Positions 11,013-22,032 of a stretch of DNA of 64,000 nt are shown here, one piece after another. Both the position numbers and the translations under genes were made by a program. The notes beneath the pieces are model-generated. The model saw only the letters and a list, made by a program, of their open reading frames with translations, did not search any database and was not told the origin of the DNA. The stretch is from Umbilicaria muhlenbergii (lineage: Eukaryota; Ascomycota; Lecanoromycetes; Umbilicariales; Umbilicariaceae), in contig KK106981.1 in NCBI GenBank assembly GCA_000611775.1, positions 62,001 to 126,000 on the forward strand, given 5' to 3'. Position 1 is the stretch's first letter. Every line of letters begins with the position of its first letter.

Positions 11013-12577
11013 CTATACTTTGGTGCCTGAATGGTAAGTCCCATCTTCGAACTTTTCCGCATAGATACTCTTCTCCGGATCGATTCTCTTAGCCCCCAAT
11101 TCGACAAGCGTCTCGACGATATTTTGTCGCCCGCGACACAGCGCCGCCAACATGGGGCTCATCGACTCCGTTGGCCCATCCACGTCAACACCGGCCTCGC
11201 ATAGCATACGCACAATGGTCTCATATCCATTCTCCGCTGCCATCTTGATGGCCATTGCCGCAACCTCTCGATGTTCCTCAAGATCGAATCCTTGATCGAG
11301 AATAAAGCGGACCATGTGAGCTTGCCCGTATTCCGCGGCCACCTTCAGTGGAGCGGTACTTGCGTCTTGGTTGGTCGCTTTGAGGTTGAAATCGTCGTAG
11401 CCGTGGTCAAGCAGAAGCTGTACTGTCGATTTGAATCCGCCTTGGACGGCAATTGATAGTGCACTTACTCTTTTGCGTCCAGTTTCAGTGGCGCCTCTTG
11501 CGAGGAGCACCCGAACGACATCATCATGACCGCTTGATACCGCACAACAGACAGATAGCCAGAGCCTTCTGCTAGCGTTGGAACTAGCCCCGTTGTCAAG
11601 TGCGATTTGGACGAGATTTGCATGGCCATGATGCGCAGCTTCGTATAATATGGAAACTTCTGTAGACGGCGTCGAAGAGTTGATCCCGCTCGTTTTCAGG
11701 AGTTCAGTAAGCTCCTGATGGCCACCACGAGCCGCCTGAATGATAGCCTGTTGGAACGATTGCCCCTCGCGGGGGCACCCATACCGAGGCTCTAGGAGCA
11801 GGCGTACCATATCCTCGTTGCCTGTGAAAGCCGCAATTGAGAGTGGTTTTCTGTCGGACAGCCCTGCATTGACACAAATGCTGGGTTGCTCAAGCAGTAA
11901 TCGCGCTACATCACATTGGCCGCCCTTAACAGCACATTGCAGCGGAGTACCAAAATAAGTCTCTCCATTAATATCGATCGTGTGCTTCTTGATTAGCTTT
12001 GTCACAAGCTCAATTTTCCCCAAGTATGCAGCTGCTGCCAAATAGTGGTGTGAGAGGCCGTTCGGTCCTCTCCATTCATTATCGACTCCAGAATCTGGTT
12101 TTAGAGAACGGATGAGAGTCCACGAATTCGCGCTGTTCCCTTGGCGTGCAGTTGCAGTTGTCGCGCAAAGCGAACGTGTGTAATCGCGCCGTAGCTTCAC
12201 TGCTTGCTCGCCTGCCTCTACCTCATCATGTCTCAACAGGTAGTCAACAGTATAGTGTATTGTAGCTACAAGGTCAGTGCTATTTGTACGATCTGCCATA
12301 GTCCTGTCGTAAAGGTATTTCGATAAGAGCGACGTGCTAACACTGCTGACTGGATGGTACGGATAAAGTTCGAGTAACCTAGTCGCGGAAAATGCATTGG
12401 GGATCTCACGGTCGAAGAGTGCTGCTCGTGTGAGCGAAGGCTCATAGCAAAGCAGCATTGCGGCCACTTACTGCATACCAAGCGTAGTCTGATGCCTCGG
12501 CACAAGCCCAAGGTCACAACGCATTGCTCCAGAACTGCCCGAAATAGTTCGAGGGGCAGATCGAGTAACTCCATCAT
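11013..12577 (-). CDS. F-box-like ankyrin-repeat protein
   Basis: The gene reads leftward in two exons, 12472-12577 and 11013-12421, joined across a 50-base intron (GTAAGT...GCAG) that restores RLRLVC-TLFDREI. It encodes 504 aa. The N-terminus (LLDLPLELFRAVLEQCV) resembles the F-box-like start common in fungal ankyrin families. From about residue 150 there are several ankyrin repeats, for example GTPLQCAVKGGQCDVARLLL, KPLSIAAFTGNEDMVRLLL, SALSIAVQGGFKSTVQLLLD and APLKVAAEYGQAHMVRFILD. Such proteins are scaffolds, possibly substrate adaptors of SCF ubiquitin ligases; the partner is unknown. The gene sits between two copies of one LTR family, in an otherwise gene-poor stretch. Confidence 0.82.
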
Positions 12578-13451
12578 GTTGGGTCGGGGTATGCACGTCA
12601 GAACAGGGGACTGATTTCGAGCTTGTCGAAGCCGAGGGATGAGTGACGATGCGCAAGATGCACTTAACAGGACCAGCGTCTCAATGCAGCCGTGTTATAT
12701 TTTTGGCCGCCGAGGAAAAGTGGTCACAGCAACTAATTGCAGAGTAAGTCCGCGCAAGGTTCCACCATTAAACTGCGCAGCCGCCGCGACGTCGGATGCT
12801 TGTTACACCAGTCCTTCCTGTCAGGAGACAGGGCTTATTTGACAAGGTCAGGACAACATCACGGCTGCAAGACTCTGAGAGCACGACTTACGAGATTGGT
12901 GATGTACCCATACCTATCACCCGCTGGATGGTCGGTAGCCTTGCGAGCCTGATATGAAAATTCGTTGCTCGCGACTGGAAGCATGCGTTGATGAACTGGG
13001 AATCGTCGCCCCCGCTCTATGTCGCTAGTATTGGTAGTGTGGTCACACAGCCCTCATCATTTTCAACCTTACCTTAGCGAAGCACCCACGGTTACGTCAT
13101 CCACCAACTCTCCCTTCAGGAATAGACCAGAAGCTTTATAAATCAAATGATTAAAGCATGAAGTGACAGAGTTCTTGATGAATCCCTCAGTGCCGCTTTT
13201 ATGTGGTTGTCATCACACATAGTAGAAGGTTCGCAGAAATCAACCTTGAAGAAACTGTCAGGCGCCCGCCAATCAATAGCCAGTCACACTAAGCCTCATT
13301 GAGTAAGGGGGCAATACAGTGCTATCAAGCGAGTATATAGCTGACTTCTCCACCCATATGATTCCTGATTCCTTAGCAGTCAGTCACAGTAGCAGTCATA
13401 GGCCTTATTAAGGGCTGTGACTGCTTTACGCCCTCATAACCCTGTCGCAGC
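12578..13451. other. Upstream region of the ankyrin gene, no gene seen
   Basis: It holds only short overlapping frames with no domain. It ends at the target duplication of the solo LTR at 13452. Confidence 0.45.
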
Positions 13452-13706
13452 TGTTGTAATGGAACGATATAGAGACCAAATAAATGTATTGTATCTGCCT
13501 AAATATCGCCCAAATGATATAAATGAACGTGAGGAAGAAAGCAGAAACTCGAGGCTTTCGAGCCGTTAATATACATGTTAAGGAGCTTTTCGCTAAGCCA
13601 AAACATACGTACACCCATGACGTGACTGCTTCTCTTGCTAGGAACCCCTGCCCTAAACCCCTGCCCCAATGACGTCTGCTCGGCGGCGAATCGGCGAAAT
13701 TCAACA
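13452..13706 (+). mobile_element. Solo LTR, family 3, with 5-bp target duplication
   Basis: It starts TGTTGTAATGGAACGA and ends AAATTCAACA, giving the usual TG...CA ends inside short inverted repeats. GCAGC directly precedes it (13447-13451) and directly follows it (13707-13711), a 5 bp target-site duplication. It shares long blocks with 10601-10909. A single LTR with intact flanks is the product expected from LTR-LTR recombination of a full retrotransposon. Confidence 0.8.
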
Positions 13707-13711
13707 GCAGC

Positions 13712-14720
13712 GCCTTGGTGAGCTGGCAGATATGGGCCAGCCGCTTATAGAAACCTGCTGTCGTGATTCATATACTTCTACACTGTACGAAAAATGGTCA
13801 TAATTGAAGCCGTTTGCATGACTTAGTGTAAGTGTGAGGAATGACTACTACCTGTAAAAATAAACCCCTCAATGTAACATGCAATTATACTATTAGTAAG
13901 GAGTTCTCCGCTCAAAAAAAGCAGCATCAGTCAGGTGATGAAGCTCTCAGCTGCTTCCTAAAGACTTTGGTGCTTCATGGACTAATGATAGTGTCATGAT
14001 CTAACTAGACGCTTCCTAAAGTGATTGAGTTGCCTCACGAAGAACCAAAAATTTATGAACAAATAGATCATGCTTGACCAGTACCCACAATGCAACTCGA
14101 AGAATTGACATACAGATGATGACTGTGATGTTCAATCCTTGTACTGACATGATCCAATAGCACAAAATAACATCAAGGCTTTATCTACAGCTACCGGATT
14201 TATGCGATTCACTGATAGGGCTGGGAGAGTATAGAAGTGAAATCCACTGAGGTTTCCACTGTGGATCCATATCTAGAGCGGTTGGGGACGTGGCTGTTAC
14301 TTTTTTAGGCCAGTCTACGAGACGGACCTTCACGGATGTCCAACATTGATTACATGGAAAGTATATGAACTTTCAGATTTTCCCTCACTCGTTGCCTTGG
14401 TAGTGCGCTTTAGCAATGGCCCCGTCCTTTGAGCCGATCGCAAAGAAGAATCAGCCAATTAAAGGGGTGAAGATCAGAACAAGGGACAAGCAAGCACACG
14501 TGTACAGATATTCCAATCACTACTTGCACGCTGAAAATTATAATGGACATCTCCGTCTCTAATTGGTCTCCAGTTGAACTCAGCTACATACCCTGTCCAT
14601 GCTCACAGCCCTCCCCCCCTCCCCTTTCCCATTCATCTCCCCCCCTTCTCCCAGCCCTGACTTTCCTCCCCCCTCCTCCCGCTCCTCTTTAACTCTCCAT
14701 TAGCACCCCTCACCTTTCAC
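13712..14720. other. Intergenic, AT-rich then C-rich, no gene seen
   Basis: The first part is AT-rich with no long frame. The last 150 bases before the stop of the leftward gene form a C/T-rich tract. Confidence 0.45.
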
Positions 14721-16546
14721 CTACCGCTTGGCCTGCCCCTCCTGCCCCTCCAGAATCTCCGCCCCCTTCCCCCCCAACCAAAGCGGATCCATCAAAACCC
14801 TCTCCCCCGTCCCCTTCTCCCACAGCCGATCCAGCAAAACCCACTTCCTCAACCGCCTATCCACCATTTCCCTTTCCGCGTTCCTCGCATCAACAAGCGC
14901 CAGATACAAATGCGCCCTGGGAAACCCGGCGTCGAGTCCCGCCGTCTCGAAAGAAAACCGCTGTTGCAGTTTCACAATTGCCATCTCGACCTCTTCGAGA
15001 TTGTGCGCCACAGACGCAATCTCGGGCCACATCTCGACGTGCAGAAGGTGCAGCGTATTGACAAGCTCGAGCTGAGCGGAGATCTCTCGGATACGGAGGG
15101 AGTGAGCCTGAGGGGTCATCCAGGCCGGCAAGAAAGCCGAGGATGGGCCGCGTTCAGAGTTCAGGTCATGCCGGAGAGATCGCGAGGAATTCGCAGTGAG
15201 GTTGCTGACGAGGTGCCAATCGGCTTCGAGGGATGGAAGCTGCATGAAACAAGCATGACCCTTAAGGAGCAACTCGGTCGTTTCATTGTCGAACGTCTTC
15301 ATGTGAGAGAGGTAAAGTCCGAGCATAGAAGCTTCATCCGACGAACGGAAAAGTGGTCGAGTCAAGAAGAAGCGCTGATGGCTGTGTGATTCGAGCTGAG
15401 CCAGCTCTCGGGAGAGATAAGGGAGACCGGTAGAGAGACTGTTGAAGGCAATGTCGAGCTCGACGCTGAATTTTAGAAGACAAATGAGGCTGCGATCAAG
15501 GTCGGCAATAAGGCCTGTGTAGGCCTCTGAGATACCGTATTTGAACGGGACATCGCTGAATGAGACATGAGGTTTGGACTGTCTCACGAGATCAAGACCT
15601 AGCTGTAATTTGATTGCCATGAAGTCATAGTTCAAATCCCCCATAAGTTTCTCCTTGATAAGTGCTTGCGTTGACGAGATTTCCTGGTATAGTTTTGTGC
15701 TGCTATAGCCACTCAGGCTGTCGGAAGTACAGGTCCATCTGATTAAGGGCCATCGACATGTTTCGTTACGGATATGTTTGAGGAGAGTTTCGCGCGCGAC
15801 CGCACTGGATGGGCAGGGAGGCAGCGTTCGCACCAGTGGTAAATTGCAAATCTCGGAGGCTAGTTCGCTTGGTGAGTCTGCGATGAAGAAGGAGGAAGGT
15901 TTTGTTCCGATAAACGCGACGCAGATGGTAAGAGCGAGAACGAAGGTAATGATACCAGAAATCCATGCTCCTGCATGAGGAATCCTGAGCAGCCATTTAT
16001 GCAATCTATTAGTCTTCGTGTTGCGCGCTGGCTGCAAGTCAGCCTGTCTTCTCGGTGCTCGCTTGATTGTTGGATCGTATTTCCAGTCACTGTTGTTGGG
16101 CCCGCCTCGAGGTCTAGATTGCAATCTGCTCTGGCCTATCGAGAATATCTCGACGCCCCTTGGGTTCGCTTTCATCGAAGTCCTTGGCATTGTACCGCTC
16201 ACCGGCTCCCGCATATACCAAGCAGGAGGTCCCCTCCAAGGGCCACGGTTTGCCATTGGAATGACTGGCAGATGTTGACCCGACAAGGCCAAATGGATTC
16301 GTGGAGTAAGCCGACGTATCTAAAAGATTGGTATAACAAGTCCTGGCATGAAGCCATAAGACGGGTCCGAACAGAAGAGAGGCTTCTGCTTGATGACCTG
16401 ACGATGGAGAGTTCTTTGTCTGCGTAGTGGTCTCCGGACCCGGATGCTTCCTCTTCTATCCATCCTTCTTCGTGTCGCTCTTTGTCCGAGAGATACTCTT
16501 TCTCTTCCATTGTCGCATGCAACTCCTCGGCTTTTGATACACCCAA
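14721..16546 (-). CDS. Hypothetical single-pass membrane protein
   Basis: I do not recognise the family. The long exon is 14721-16319. A likely first exon, 16373-16546, adds an acidic Ser-rich start (MGVSKAEELHATMEEKEY...) through a 53-base intron with a weak GTTCGG donor. Together they give 590 aa. The N-terminal 175 residues are basic and disordered. One membrane segment follows (WISGIITFVLALTICVAFIG), then a Cys-containing region with charged helical stretches, ending in a basic tail (EGQEGQAKR). The layout suggests a type II membrane protein with a helical ectodomain or lumenal domain. The N-terminal exon is uncertain, and the long exon is open from 16319 downward. Confidence 0.6.
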
Positions 16547-17219
16547 ATTTCTCGAGGCACTGTCTTTTCATGGTTAGTCAGAGTCCAAGAGAGAAAAGCA
16601 GATGGAGTTGATGCGAAAACAAAACATTCCAATGTGGCTGCACAAGGTACAATGTGGGGATGTAATGGTGGGAAGGTGGCCAAAATAAGAGCCCCTTGCA
16701 TATTTCTCTGACCTCCGAGCGTCCGGAAGCGGCTACACTTGGATTGAATCAAATCCACAGACGGATCAACATACATCCGAATCGCGATGACTTGAGAGCC
16801 TGGGCGTGTAAACAGCAATTAAGTTTGGGAGCAAGTCCCTGTACCGCACGCACTTTTGTTCTCCACCACAATTCCATAACGACCTTTGCAAGAGAAGCGT
16901 GTTGGACCATGGTCACACAGAAATTTCGCAACTGCACAATCTTTCGGCCCAATGTTTGACAAGGCAAGCGCCCCTCAAGTTCGATGACCGCGTACAAATG
17001 GACGGTAGTGAGCATTAGTCTTGGGTCTGTCAAGCAAGCCGGTAGAGGGCTATGACTTAGCTCTATGTAATCTAGCAGTAACAGACAGCAGCAAAGGCCC
17101 AAACCTGCACCTCCAAAGCAATTCCTACCCCACTGACAAGACGATTAAGGCATCAAAGCGCCTGTTACCTTGACCGCCGATCCGAAATCCAGAGCGTCAC
17201 GACCGCCATACCCACCCTC
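16547..17219. other. Intergenic, no gene seen
   Basis: It lies upstream of the membrane-protein gene and downstream of the dehydrogenase gene. Only short frames without domains are present. Confidence 0.45.
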
Positions 17220-19119
17220 CTACTCCTTCGCCAACTGGCTTGTCGGACGAAGCGGAAGCCCAGCTTTCTCATAGATAGCATCAATGCTCTCCATCTGTGC
17301 TATGGACTCCTCGCCACTCACCCAGCATACTGGTTCTCTTCCTCTTACCTTATCGACAAACGCCTCCAACTGCCAGCGATACGTGCTCCAGTACGACTTT
17401 CCACCTTTGCCCGCAGACGTCTGTTTGTTCCCCCATAGAGGGCCGCCCGAGTACTGCTTCTTATACTCCGTCGTCCCGGTAGCCTTGTCGGTGATGGAGA
17501 TGTAATGATACAGATGCGGCATCATGGCGTTGTAGAAGTGGATGATGGCCTTGTCCGTCTCGACCTCGATAGCGGGGAGCTCCCAAACGCGAGCGATGAC
17601 ACCACCAACCCAGCTACGCGCCATATCTGTGTACACCCTACTCTGCACCACGTCGCCCTGAGAATCGCGGAATAGCAGCGTAGTATGCATGGCGGCGTCG
17701 ACCCGGCTATCTCCTTTGTAAGGGCGTGCGACGGCAGAGAGTATTTTCACCGGTGTCCCGGCACGGAGCGCGTATCTTGTAAATGAGAGTGCGTAGGTAC
17801 AATCCATGATGCTACCACCAGCCAGGTCAAATTTCCATCTGATATCTCCGTCAGGTACCCCTGGGCTGGCGGACATGATGGCATTGGTAGCGATGACTGT
17901 TCCGTACTTTCCCGAGTCGAGGAGCTGACGCCAGACATGAGCAGCGGGGTGAAATTGCCAGTGAAATGCCTCCATCAATGTTTTACCGCTCTTCTCACCC
18001 GCCTCCACAAGCTTCTTTGCCTCGGCGGCATTGGAAGTAAATGGTTTTTCCACGAGGACGTGCTTCCCGGCTTGGAGGGCTTTCAGTGCCCATTCGAAAT
18101 GGAGGCCATTGGGAGTCTGTGAATAGAGATGTTAGCACATGATAAACCCCATGTTTGCGGTTGCAGCCAAGGCTGTCAAGGGCCCCCGAACGTGAAAGGA
18201 ATTGGTTCAGGGTCGTGTATGGACTCCATAAGTGGCAGTATCCAATTCGGGACCCTCTCGATAGTGCATCGACGAAAGCGATGATCTAGTTCCTCAGAGA
18301 GAAGATCGTAGAGGCCAGTAGTTTCCACTGTTTCAGCAGTGAAAGTTGCCCAAACTCAATGTCGGCCAGTTGAGCAGTCGAGGGGATCCCCAGCTGAAAA
18401 CCTGCCCCCTGATTACCGCAGCCAAGACCCTCCGTAAATACTCTAGGGGAAGCTTGTTTGGTGCATGGGAAAGCCGGCAAAGAGAGGGTACACTCCTAGT
18501 CCTCAGAAAGACTGGTAATACAGGAAATTGCCAGTGCAAGCCGCATCAAGAGGCAAAATTTTCTTCGGATACCGGGAACCGAGCCCGGGGCTGCTCGGCG
18601 ATCTTTGGAGATGAAAGCGAGCGATGTTGACCCCTTTCCCTCGTTGAGCGTTTTATGGGCTTAGGATGTTCCTCGGACAGCAGTTTGAAACTCACCTACA
18701 CCATATCCGATGCTGATGAAAACGCAAATGCTTTATAACAATATACGTACCGAAACATAAACTATATCAATGGCCGGGTCGCCGAGGAGCGCTTGGTAAG
18801 AGCCGTAGGACTTCTGAGCTCCGTACTTCTTAGCCACAGATTTAGCGGTGGCTTCATCGCGGGAGGCGACGCCGTAGAGGACCACGTCAGGATGGGATTC
18901 GACCGGATGGAACGCTGTTGGTGGAATTGAGTCAGAGATGGCATGGTTGCAGGTGGAAGGGTAGGGTGGGGAAAGTGGGTCTGTACCAGCTGCGGCGTTG
19001 ATCTGAGCGGAAGATAGAACACCAAGCTTCAAAGCCCCATCGTTCTTCTTCTTGACGGCGTGCAGCCAAGATTGGGTGTATTGGTAAGCAAAAGTGTAGG
19101 CTTGCAGGACGAGAGCCAT
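17220..19119 (-). CDS. GFO/IDH/MocA-family NAD(P)-dependent oxidoreductase (dihydrodiol/D-xylose dehydrogenase-like)
   Basis: The gene reads leftward in three exons: 18987-19119, 18751-18914 and 17220-18116. It encodes 397 aa, the usual size for the family. The Rossmann region has LGVLSSAQIN, and the segment with GVASRDEATAKSVAKKYGAQ follows. After the second intron come TPNGLHFEWALKALQAGKHV and EKPFTSNAAEAKKLVE, the diagnostic E-K-P substrate/cofactor motif, and then MEAFHWQFHPAA. Fungal members oxidise D-xylose or aromatic trans-dihydrodiols; which one applies here cannot be told. The N-terminus carries a short hydrophobic stretch (about residues 1-20). Intron 2 is 634 bases, far longer than any other in this window. 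The gene is divergent from the SDR gene at 19565. Confidence 0.88.
18117..18750 (-). other. Unusually long intron (634 bp) of the dehydrogenase gene
   Basis: The donor GTACGT at 18750 and acceptor CACAG at 18117 join YVS directly to TPNGLHFEW, which is contiguous in the family, so no exon is missing. The inside contains stops in all frames and no recognised element. Confidence 0.7.
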
Positions 19120-19564
19120 GGTCGCGTGCTTAGGGGTTCCTCGATGTGTCTTATTGGCTCAGGGTGGATGTGGGTGATGATGGTGGTGATGGTGATAGAG
19201 GTCAGGATGAGGAGGACAGGTCACGCACCGGCCGATGAAAGGCGTCAACATAACTGACGTAATTCCTGGGGAAGTACGGTCGAGAAGGCACAAAGCAGGT
19301 TCAGAATGGTCGTGACGTGTGAGGACAGCGCGATAGCGTCCTCCCAAGTGGGCGTCCGGGGCCTCAGCCTCAGGCATTTGCGTCGGCGGGGAGTCTTATC
19401 TTAGCATATCACAAGCGAGTGAGTCCGGAACAGCAGTTGGGTCATAATGATGTCGCTCTCAGACGCGCTTCGAGCTGCTCTGCAAGGAGAGGACTTCATC
19501 ATGACGTTCCTCTACCGCCTCTTCGCCTCTGAGAAGAGCACTCTTTTTCCGACATGCAATACCA
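19120..19564. promoter_or_regulatory. Divergent promoter region of two dehydrogenase genes
   Basis: It separates the leftward GFO/IDH gene (start 19119) from the rightward SDR gene (start 19565). It contains a GGTGATGATGGTGG-like tract near 19171-19200. Shared regulation is possible but not shown. Confidence 0.4.
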
Positions 19565-20973
19565 GTGATGCGCCTAGCGTTCCGTGCCCCATTATTGACG
19601 GGCCTGACATCATCCCCCAAGTCCATCGCCCGCAGCGCTATTTTATCCTCTTGCCCCACACTCGTGACAGCTTCGACTGCAAACTCCAAAACGACAATCA
19701 TCCTTAGGACACAGCAATTGACTCGACACTTCTCGACCGGGAGCACCATCATGTCTTCCAACAACAAGGACTTTGAGTTGAGCGAGGTGTTCAATGTCCG
19801 GGGGCAAGTGGCTCTCGTCACCGTAAGCAGCTGCCTTAGACCCCACGAACTCTTCCGTACAGTCCATTGACTAAGGTCATCGACAGGGTGGTGGATCCGG
19901 GATAGGGTTGATGGCAACACAGGTAGATGATTATCGTCCACTTAGACGGCCTCCGGCTGACAGCCTAGGCTTTGGCGGTCAATGGTGCCAAAGGTATCCA
20001 GCCCTCTGCGAGGCTCGGTTTAGAGTTTAATCGATGGCTGACCTCATCGTATAGTATACATTGTCGGCCGCACCGAAGAGAAGCTTGAGAAGGTGGTCGA
20101 GGCTCATGGGAAGGACATTGCTGGTAGATACCTCAAGAGGCCCCCATCATCTCCCACCTCAGACTCGGGCTAATCACCGTGCTGTAGGCGAGATCATCCC
20201 TCTTGTCGCTGATATCACTAAGAAGTCTGAGATCGCGAAGCTTGTGAAGGAGATTGAATCCCGAGAAAAGTGCCTCTGTATCTTGATCAACAACGCCGGA
20301 ATCTCGAGTGCAACGCAGATGCCAGCTGGCGAGTCGGCGGAGGAGCTCAAGCAGAACCTCTTCGACCCCGACGATGCCACTTTCGAAGACTGGTAAGCCT
20401 CGCTTCTCTGTGTGGTCCGAATCACTCTTGGCCTCGGCCGTTGCCGCAACTCCCAGTTCTCCTTTCTCATCCCTCGTCACCGTTGCTGACAAAGCGATCA
20501 GGGAAAACACCTACCGCACCAACGTCCCCCAGATCTACTTCATGACCACCGCCTTCCTCCCCCTCCTCCAAAAAGCCAGCGAGCACCAACACGGCTACTC
20601 CGCCACCTCGATCACCATCGGCTCCATCTCCGGCATCACGCTCAAAGCGCAAAACCACTTCGCCTACAACGCCAGCAAAGGCGCCGCCCACCACGTCACC
20701 AAGCTCCTCGCATCCGAGATCTCCAACGCCGGGCTGAAGATCCGCATTAACACCATTGCGCCGGGCGTGTTCCCCAGCGAGATGACCGCCAAGGAGAGCG
20801 GCGACAACCAGAAGAGTGAGTTGCCCAAGGAGAAGAAGGGGGATATACCGGCCCGCCGTCCCGGGAATGATAGGGACATGGCAAGTGCGATTTTGTTTGC
20901 GGCGACGAACCAGTACTTGAATGGGCAGTGTATTGCTGTCGACGGAGGTTATTTACTCAAGACCGGATCCTGA
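19565..20973 (+). CDS. Short-chain dehydrogenase/reductase with mitochondrial-type presequence
   Basis: The six exons are 19565-19822, 19887-19922, 19969-19993, 20055-20123, 20188-20392 and 20502-20973. They keep phase and give 354 aa. The classical SDR core is complete: cofactor loop TGGGSGIG (spanning intron 1), NNAG, the catalytic Ser in TIGSISG, YNASK, and a C-terminal FAATNQYLNGQCIAVDGGY that fixes the oligomer face. The first 60 residues are Arg/Ser/Thr-rich, lack acidic residues and end near LTRHFST, like a mitochondrial targeting peptide. A second Met at 19751 (MSSNNKDFE) would give a cytosolic form without it. The substrate is unknown. It is divergent from the GFO/IDH gene. Confidence 0.88.
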
Positions 20974-22032
20974 AGTATCCTGTTTTATTCAGGCTGGCAG
21001 CCAGAAGCGATTAATCTTTCTACTGCTCTCTGAGCTGCTGCACCTACAACCTAAATTCACGTGTCACTAGCCATGAGTATACACCACAGTGTCAACCCCC
21101 GTCTTCTCCTGCTCAGCGTGTGGGAAGCGCAGCAAATATGTGGCCGGAGCCATACCTTAACTTCGAGCCAAACCCCATGTTCCCATCAAAACTAGCGTGC
21201 ATTCCGACGATCCGGTTTCGCGGGACGGGCGCTTTAGAGTTCTAGGAATCCGGGGTATCATGCCGCGATCCTCCCCGGCCCCAACATCCTCGGGCATGCA
21301 CGAGCGTGCACCTGGCGAATTAAGGTAACTCAGGTCAAAACAAATGCTGGATATCATCACCTCATCACTGCTCAGGTATGCGCGTAGGACACCACTGTCA
21401 GAGCCTCTGGGGGTTTAGCTCATACCCCCGCGGGCGCAGACGTCGTGCGAGAGAGGAGGAGAGGGAGAGGAGGAGAGGGGGAGGGGGGTTCGATGGTGCA
21501 TTTGTTGAGTTGGTTAGGAGGGGATTGGGAAGTCGGAGGACAGGAGCGAGGATCCTGACATCAAAAGAGTTGGGTGCGGTATGTGAGAGGGTTGGAGTGT
21601 GATGCCAGCGGTCAGGTGTTGATCACTAGTAACAAGACACGAGAGATGGGAAGTAGGATTGAGAGTGGTGGTGATGGAGTAGACAGGAAGGAAGACAGTC
21701 TATACACTGTGACTGGATGAGGATTGCTCGGACTGCTACAAGGCGCACACTGGCAGATTGCAATTCCACATGTGCGGGGATGCACCTTTTCCATACGACA
21801 CGATTACCCGGCTCGGGCTTGGAAGTCGTGGAGTAGCATACCTTATTTTTAGCGATTCACAGAGTGTGATCCTAAGATCAACGGAATGTGTTCTAGAAAA
21901 CATAGCCCTCCCCATCATCCACCCACTATACGTGTGCGCTATTCTGGCATGGAGCGTGCGAGAAAGGTTGAAACAATTCCCCCGTAACGTATAAAGTAGT
22001 CCGAGGCTGGTATCCATAACTATCCAAATCTA
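20974..22032. other. Intergenic, no gene seen
   Basis: It includes a purine-rich tract (about 21451-21490, GAGGAGAGGGAGAGG-like). Short frames here have no domain. Confidence 0.45.

Noticed and set aside
18560-18640. tRNA-like stretch (CCGGG-loop-CCCGG) inside the long intron on the minus strand
   Set aside because: The T-loop lacks the TTCRA consensus and no matching acceptor or D-arm was found.
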